Assembly: GCA_947175635.1 (NCBI GenBank)
Contig: CAMWNM010000002.1
Location: 1-64,000, forward strand
Direction: 5' to 3'
Source: an uncultured Bacteroidales bacterium
Lineage (GTDB): Bacteria; Bacteroidota; Bacteroidia; Bacteroidales; P3
DNA length: 64,000 nt
The notes beneath the pieces were generated by a model. The model worked only from the letters and a program-made list of their open reading frames with translations, did no database searches and was not told the origin of the DNA. Both the position numbers and the translations under genes were made by a program. This document shows positions 60,101 through 64,000 of the stretch, piece by piece. The first letter of the stretch is position 1; every line of letters starts with the position of its first letter.

Positions 60101-61433
60101 CGAAATCGCCTTTATTCAACACGTTGCTATTATCATCCTTACCATGCCGATCGGTTACGGCCACCAACACTTCTTCATTCGAAGCGTTGGCCACGGTATT
60201 CAACCTTATTTCGGCATCGGACACCGAAACCACGTTCAATTCTGCCGGAGCACCGGTAAGCGTTGTGGCCTGGAATGCGGAAACATCACCATACCTAACA
60301 TCGCCCGTGCATTTGTAGTTGTAGAACCAAAGCGAATAGTGGTAAACGGTATTGGGTTCGATGGTATCTCGGTGATAATCGTACGAAGCATCCATATCGG
60401 AACCGAATTCGCTACCGTAGGTAGATTTGATGACAGTTCCCGGCAAATCGCCCAAAGAGATTACTTTACCGCCCAACAATTCATCTCCTTCCTTATAGAA
60501 GGTTCCGTCAACAGGCTTGCCCGTAACGGGAGTTGGGGAAACCAACAGGAGATAGGCATCGGCATCGGCGTTCTCCATCGTGGCGATAACCGTCAAAGCC
60601 GTGCTGGTGGCCTTTTCCAAGTTCATAACAGCCGTCAACGAAGGCTTTTGGCAAGGGTCAGGCAAAGAAAAGGTATAAAGCAGACCTCTGTCGAATTTTC
60701 TTTCTGCCGTAATCATTCCGCCACCATTTGCAGACTGATCCGTTTCCAGAAAATTCGTGGAAGTGGCCGTTCTGTAGTGCGCGCCGTCTTCTCCCGAAAT
60801 GCCGATGCAAAGGAACTGATACCAACCGGACTTTATCGTAATCTCATCAAACAGCAGTTCAATCCGGTTGTCTTCTTCATACAGTCTGATCTGATACCGC
60901 CACACATCCTGATCGGCATATTGTATCGAATACTCAACGGCCAACACCCGATTGCCTTCGTCTCCGGAAAGCAGGTATTTCACCGGCGACACAAAAGCAA
61001 GCCCGGTATTGGCGCCCAGTCCGATGGTCGGACTTACCATGCGGTAAATATTGTTTATCGTAGGCGTGCCTTGCAGATTCACTTCCACTTCGGCATCGGA
61101 TTTCAAACCCAACCAGATATAACCGATACCCGAAGCCAGGAATTTGTCGTACACCTTACCTTCGAAAGTAAAGTCGAAACCGATGGGAATGCCGGCCATG
61201 GAGGCGGTGGATTCCTGCAACAACAAACTTTCGGTGGCATTGAAAACCGTTAAAGGAATGTCGGCCGCCGCCGTTTCCATGGTTCGGGCCAAACTCACGG
61301 CATCTTCTCCCAACTGCGTATAGGTGTTGCCTTGTTCTGCCTTGAATTTATAAAATTGAACGCTCTGCGCCGACACAAAGCCGATACAAAGCATGCTTAA
61401 GATAAAAGCACTTGTTAAGAATGATTTTTTCAT
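57168..61433 (-). CDS. Large exported fibronectin type III protein with T9SS-like C-terminus
   Basis: 1421 residues with a signal peptide (FLTSAFILSMLCIGFVSAQ). Residues 25-270 form a beta-rich domain. Then at least five fibronectin type III-like units appear, each with a tryptophan (VQLTWTIGE, ATLVWDED, ARLAWEGE, AVVGWEGE, ALLTWNCTE) and a Tyr-x-Ala/Val-Arg strand (TTYRARVQAVC, TPYTVYVGHLC, TPYQVRLRSIC), mostly ending in FTT. Two interspersed stretches resemble carbohydrate-binding or MAM-like jelly-rolls (PFTEDFEQM, PFLEDFNNLP). The last 75 residues (VYATKGQIHVLNPGALQIDGVRV) resemble a T9SS sorting domain. Surface adhesin or degradative accessory is likely. Confidence 0.85.
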   Translation of the reverse strand: MKKSFLTSAFILSMLCIGFVSAQSVQFYKFKAEQGNTYTQLGEDAVSLARTMETAAADIPLTVFNATESLLLQESTASMAGIPIGFDFTFEGKVYDKFLASGIGYIWLGLKSDAEVEVNLQGTPTINNIYRMVSPTIGLGANTGLAFVSPVKYLLSGDEGNRVLAVEYSIQYADQDVWRYQIRLYEEDNRIELLFDEITIKSGWYQFLCIGISGEDGAHYRTATSTNFLETDQSANGGGMITAERKFDRGLLYTFSLPDPCQKPSLTAVMNLEKATSTALTVIATMENADADAYLLLVSPTPVTGKPVDGTFYKEGDELLGGKVISLGDLPGTVIKSTYGSEFGSDMDASYDYHRDTIEPNTVYHYSLWFYNYKCTGDVRYGDVSAFQATTLTGAPAELNVVSVSDAEIRLNTVANASNEEVLVAVTDRHGKDDNSNVLNKGDFGIPGAQAKAGDTLYKADGSFGGVVLYMGKAGTEVSFTQVEDNKVYHFGAFSRRSDGVYSTTFAQADLLSPARIPFTEDFEQMISFYVPIGWDGTSSAFTKQRNGGLQYSFAAVTTENDTVREACLAFPPMDFPAKSVRLIMEYLMTGYEGYVNSAYNPARWSETDSIVFEVSTDNGLTYTPAYAITKSNADRFASTSDRVTRMLTIKGYGNVKAAKLRLRWATSQKNTHALNIYSFRLLEVPECDYPTRLEVVENSLESNQVQLTWTIGENEERVWNLAYSVATGDETEWMQVDNVAQRPYTISGLQSSTTYRARVQAVCGVGSVSEWTESETFTTGLGVPFLEDFNNLPIVMNPRATITLPVGWDMKSQTGTLPEILDMDQTGTAMSYFYKWKQTSQAVPGKDNGTVTFPVGLMASATAIMRLPAIRLDAEASARFVFDAAYGSVAGSFTTVEKAANENYRMYLWVSTDGGKTFVTDNTLGLWSADEMAAFGDSTRIEKDLSEWAGQEIVLAVGVTGVLRSSAEMLWLDNMGVVYECPTARNLRLKQLGINTATLVWDEDFTVSQWLVKYRKDENQIIETAESSRIELSDLSPRTPYTVYVGHLCEEDTSAWSQYSFVTGGEDCAAVKSVEVSDITRNGARLAWEGEAMGYRIRIRVVGQENYTFYTTDATGFEFDNLLPERNYEGGVQALCSMADGDMSEYTDFESFITVGITCFAPTQIKVEPSYASAVVGWEGEAEEYQLAYRKEGAAEISGMVNVAENNYTLTGLNEKTPYQVRLRSICIAGDMSAWSEWETFTTTETPVCPQPTDLKAESIEQTSALLTWNCTEENAGFILRFRESAVTVWDSVKNLEETGYLLAGLKPNTAYSWAVLTACSGNRYSGWASSTFTTEGAANENVLAAAFKVYATKGQIHVLNPGALQIDGVRVIGTDGLLLGRYKVKSDENLLLTISQSAKVAVVLIEHNGKTAQYKVYLP

Positions 61434-61455
61434 CTTTTTGGTTTTTAGTTTATGA

Positions 61456-63165
61456 TTATCTGTCCGCTACTTTCAACAGTTTGAAAAATCGTGTACCGGC
61501 AACGGTTTTTACCTCCACGATGCAGATCCGGGTGGAACGGTTCTGAAAACGAAGCCACACATCGGTTTCCGTGCGGATCGTTTCCGTTTTCAGACATCTT
61601 CCGTCGGCACCATACACACTTACTTTTTCAATCCGCAACGAGGAAGGATTGGCTATTCGGAAACCGCCTTCAACGCCGGCCACCGAAAGGGACTGCAAAA
61701 GCGTATTACCGGTATTGGCCGCAACCTCTTCCTTCAAATCAAGGAAGAGGCAGTCGCCGCTGCCTGTTATCGAATAGTTCTGTCCTATCAGCCTGCCGTT
61801 CCCATCCCGCACTTTATAGAAACCGGAAGGGGATTCCAGCCAACCGTCGTGCCAGGCATCCGAAAACTCCAACACATATATCCCGTCTTCCGGCAACGCA
61901 ACCGTATCGTTTATCGAACTTTGCTTTCCTGCCTCAAACGGCCCGTTCCGGTATAAAATCTCCCCTTTTCTGTTCCGAACCCGATAAGCCACTTCGTCTC
62001 CGTCCCTGTCGGTTTTCATTTCGATGCAGATGATACGGGAGCCAGACTTTACCGGTTCTTCGAAAACATAAGACAGTGCCTCTGCCTCAAAGGTCTGCCC
62101 GTTTATAGCCGACGGGGTCAATACCGCGGTGTTGACAGATTGGATTCCGTAACTTTCCACCGGTATTTCGCATATCCCTGTCTGATAGGGAAGAATGCAT
62201 ACTTCCGCCTCAATCTCGCTTTCAACACCGTTGATATCCGCAACAAACGAAATACGGGATATCGTATCGTTGCATTTATTACGCACTTTCACCGGAAAAA
62301 AATCGTAGCCATAGCGACGATCCGGCAGTGCAAGCGCAGTGAACTCCGCATCCGGATCTTCTTCGAGCCCGTTGATTTCGGGCTTGCAGCCGGTAACGTT
62401 CATTACCTCCCGCCTGCCTTCGGCCATGAACACCACCAATTCGATATCGCGGATCTCCAGATCGATGCCGCGGACCTCTTCGGGCAGGACATAAGTATAG
62501 CGGCGCGTGTAAACCTTACCTGCCTCGTTTTCCCTTATTTCCTCTCCCCATTGGCCGGTAAGCAGATGGCGCAACATATGTTCGTGCAAATAATTCTGTC
62601 CGCCGCCATTCTGGTAGCCGACAACATGATTCTGCACCAAAGCCACATTCAGAAGATGCATGTTTTCCGAACTCCCGTTCGGATAGCAATACTCCACATC
62701 CACCGTCAGTTCCCGGGTCCGGAAATCCACCACGGCTTGCGCATAGAGATTCACTTCCGCATCCTGCGCCGACAACAGCTTGGTGGCCTTGGTCCAGAGA
62801 CTCCGCGACAGGGCGGGATCCGGCTGGCCGTAAGGACGCCTGCTTATCGAACCGCTGGGAAAAAAGTCGGCTCCTGCATCGGCAAGCAGCGTGTCCCCGA
62901 AATCGGTACGGTAATCCGGATAACCTTCGCCCGGTTCGGCATACCAGCCTCCATGTACGGCAATCACATAAAAAGCATCCCCGCGCAACTCCTTCAAAGC
63001 GGAAGCCATCTCCGCCCCATCCGGACAGTTTCCGCATTTCATGCCCGTATATTCTTCCAGAAGAACCGCCCTCTTTTGAGGTACGGTGGAGACCCGCTGT
63101 GCTGCCAGATCATCCACCGCGCCCCACACGAGAGCCATACATACAAAACACAGCAAACGTTTCAT
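61456..63165 (-). CDS. Omp28-related exported protein with T9SS-like C-terminus
   Basis: 569 residues with signal peptide (CMALVWGAVDDLAAQ). LLEEYTGMKCGNCPDGAEMASAL at 35-57 is the Omp28/thioredoxin-like motif with CxxC, followed by YVIAVHGGWYAEPGEGYPDYRTDFGDTL. Omp28 is a known outer membrane protein of Porphyromonas. Residues 300-480 add a beta-rich domain, and the final 80 (GFRIANPSSLRIEKVSVYGADG) look like a T9SS sorting domain. Next to its Fn3 neighbour by 22 bases and read with it. The redox Cys pair is conserved, but whether it is active is unknown. Confidence 0.8.
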   Translation of the reverse strand: MKRLLCFVCMALVWGAVDDLAAQRVSTVPQKRAVLLEEYTGMKCGNCPDGAEMASALKELRGDAFYVIAVHGGWYAEPGEGYPDYRTDFGDTLLADAGADFFPSGSISRRPYGQPDPALSRSLWTKATKLLSAQDAEVNLYAQAVVDFRTRELTVDVEYCYPNGSSENMHLLNVALVQNHVVGYQNGGGQNYLHEHMLRHLLTGQWGEEIRENEAGKVYTRRYTYVLPEEVRGIDLEIRDIELVVFMAEGRREVMNVTGCKPEINGLEEDPDAEFTALALPDRRYGYDFFPVKVRNKCNDTISRISFVADINGVESEIEAEVCILPYQTGICEIPVESYGIQSVNTAVLTPSAINGQTFEAEALSYVFEEPVKSGSRIICIEMKTDRDGDEVAYRVRNRKGEILYRNGPFEAGKQSSINDTVALPEDGIYVLEFSDAWHDGWLESPSGFYKVRDGNGRLIGQNYSITGSGDCLFLDLKEEVAANTGNTLLQSLSVAGVEGGFRIANPSSLRIEKVSVYGADGRCLKTETIRTETDVWLRFQNRSTRICIVEVKTVAGTRFFKLLKVADR

Positions 63166-63184
63166 CGTACTGTCGGTTGATGGC

Positions 63185-64000
63185 TTATCTCAGTATGATT
63201 TTTTCATAACAAACCTGCCCGCCTGCAATGGCACGCATCAGATACACGCCCGAAACCAAGTTGGCCGGACGCTGCCATTCAACAAGATTTTCTCCGGCTT
63301 CAAGGATTCCGTTGTAAACAACACCCACCGACGCACCCTTCACGTCCAGAAGTTCTATACGGGCGGCCGTTTGTCCGGTACCTTTATGATTCCATGCGAT
63401 CCGTGCCGAAGTCCCCACCGGATTCGGAGACACCCGCAAGGCCGAAGAAGCCTCTCCGACCGCTCTTTCATTGGCCGCGGAAGTATTTCCCAAAGAACCG
63501 TCCAGATGCAGATTCTGCCCGTAAACATTGTATGTGTTCAGATTATCAAAATCCCGGAAGTCGTTCCAAAAGAATATCCATTGGCCTTCCCTCATGGGTA
63601 AAGAAACCATATTGCTCTTGCTGCCGCCGGTTTCCCTCGACGAAATCGACACCGATGTATCCTGCCATACATATTTACCCTCGGCATCAACCAAAACGGC
63701 ATAAGCGTCAATCATATTGTCGCCGGCAAACATCTCCATATAAGCGGCCATCAAGGCTCCCTTGGGCGCCAATTGCAAACTATAATAGGCCAATGTGTGA
63801 TGTTCGAGCGGCGCTATATCCACCCCCATCGGATCCCACAGCAATTCGCCTTCGGCACTGATTTTCTGAGCGGCGATACGCTGCCACGCCTGCGTATTGG
63901 GGTCAAACTCACGCCACACACTGTAAAATGTACGGGTTTCCGCATCAAACACCACATCAGGAGCCGCGCAACGGTAATCGGGCGTATATCCCATGCGCAA
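63185..64000 (-). CDS. T9SS cargo protein, C-terminal part (cut by window edge)
   Basis: The frame is open to the last base, so the N-terminus is outside the window. The 271 visible residues have tandem beta-propeller-like repeats (FYSVWREFDPNTQAWQRIAAQKISAEGELLWDPMG, DAEGKYVWQDTSVSI), then the T9SS type A sorting domain beginning SALRVSPNPVGTSARI and ending SGVYLMRAIAGGQVCYEKIILR. It ends 19 bases before the Omp28-like gene on the same strand, so all three are probably one operon of secreted surface proteins. Confidence 0.85.
   Translation of the reverse strand: MRMGYTPDYRCAAPDVVFDAETRTFYSVWREFDPNTQAWQRIAAQKISAEGELLWDPMGVDIAPLEHHTLAYYSLQLAPKGALMAAYMEMFAGDNMIDAYAVLVDAEGKYVWQDTSVSISSRETGGSKSNMVSLPMREGQWIFFWNDFRDFDNLNTYNVYGQNLHLDGSLGNTSAANERAVGEASSALRVSPNPVGTSARIAWNHKGTGQTAARIELLDVKGASVGVVYNGILEAGENLVEWQRPANLVSGVYLMRAIAGGQVCYEKIILR

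Noticed and set aside
58578-61253. 891-residue plus-strand ORF
   Set aside because: Antisense to the Fn3 protein gene; low-complexity basic/His-rich product with no domain, an artefact of codon bias.
1-64000. CRISPR array, rRNA or transposon
   Set aside because: No regularly spaced direct repeats, rRNA-like sequence or transposase ORF was seen on either strand.

Overview
The window is a chromosomal segment of a Bacteroidales bacterium (phylum Bacteroidota). Several things point that way. The -7 promoter box TAnnTTTG recurs upstream of many genes. There is a TonB-dependent receptor, and class II ribonucleotide reductase, DUF4296 and Omp28-type genes of Bacteroidales flavour. Three large exported proteins have C-terminal domains like those of type IX secretion (T9SS) cargo, which suggests a T9SS-bearing lineage rather than classical gut Bacteroides. 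I cannot fix the genus. No rRNA, CRISPR array, intact transposase or integrase was seen.

Layout. 1-1.3 kb: a partial uracil-DNA-glycosylase-like gene, a DUF6194 gene and a tRNA-Ser(CGA) with terminator. 1.4-6.4 kb: an exported endonuclease/phosphatase-family protein, B12-dependent ribonucleotide reductase and a sirtuin. 6.4-9.8 kb: an accessory patch with a RelE-like toxin, an HTH-Panacea antitoxin, an Abi/HEPN protein and several gene fragments joined oddly. 9.9-14.3 kb: housekeeping genes (threonine dehydrogenase, glycyl-tRNA synthetase, SUI1/YciH, dGTPase). 14.4-21.1 kb: a TolC-MacA-MacB-type efflux operon followed by a LytS/LytTR two-component pair. 21.1-24.8 kb: MnmA and indolepyruvate:ferredoxin oxidoreductase. 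25-27.9 kb: a TonB-dependent receptor translationally coupled to an exported DUF362 protein.

27.9-50.2 kb: a 21-gene, single-strand biosynthetic cluster related to aryl polyene and flexirubin clusters. A tyrosine ammonia-lyase-like enzyme should make p-coumarate and a PaaK-like ligase should activate it. Two acyl carrier proteins, three ketosynthases plus a chain-length-factor-like partner, a FabG reductase and two hotdog dehydratases should extend it to a conjugated polyene. Two methyltransferase domains, a thioesterase, several acyltransferases, a glycosyltransferase, LolA, a deacetylase and an MMPL exporter should tailor it and move it to the envelope. DarA and DarB, which make the resorcinol half of flexirubins, are not in the window.

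50.3-57 kb: a DUF4296 lipoprotein, metK with a probable SAM-II riboswitch, promoter and leader hairpin, a three-gene exported-protein operon (unknown, LPP20-like, CsgG-like) and dihydroorotase. 57.1-64 kb: three reverse-strand genes for large exported proteins with T9SS-like C-termini, the last cut by the window edge.

Gene calls come from the supplied ORF track plus reading of motifs. Family names are from memory of the families and were not searched. Start codons were moved where the track's longest ORF ran into upstream non-coding sequence.
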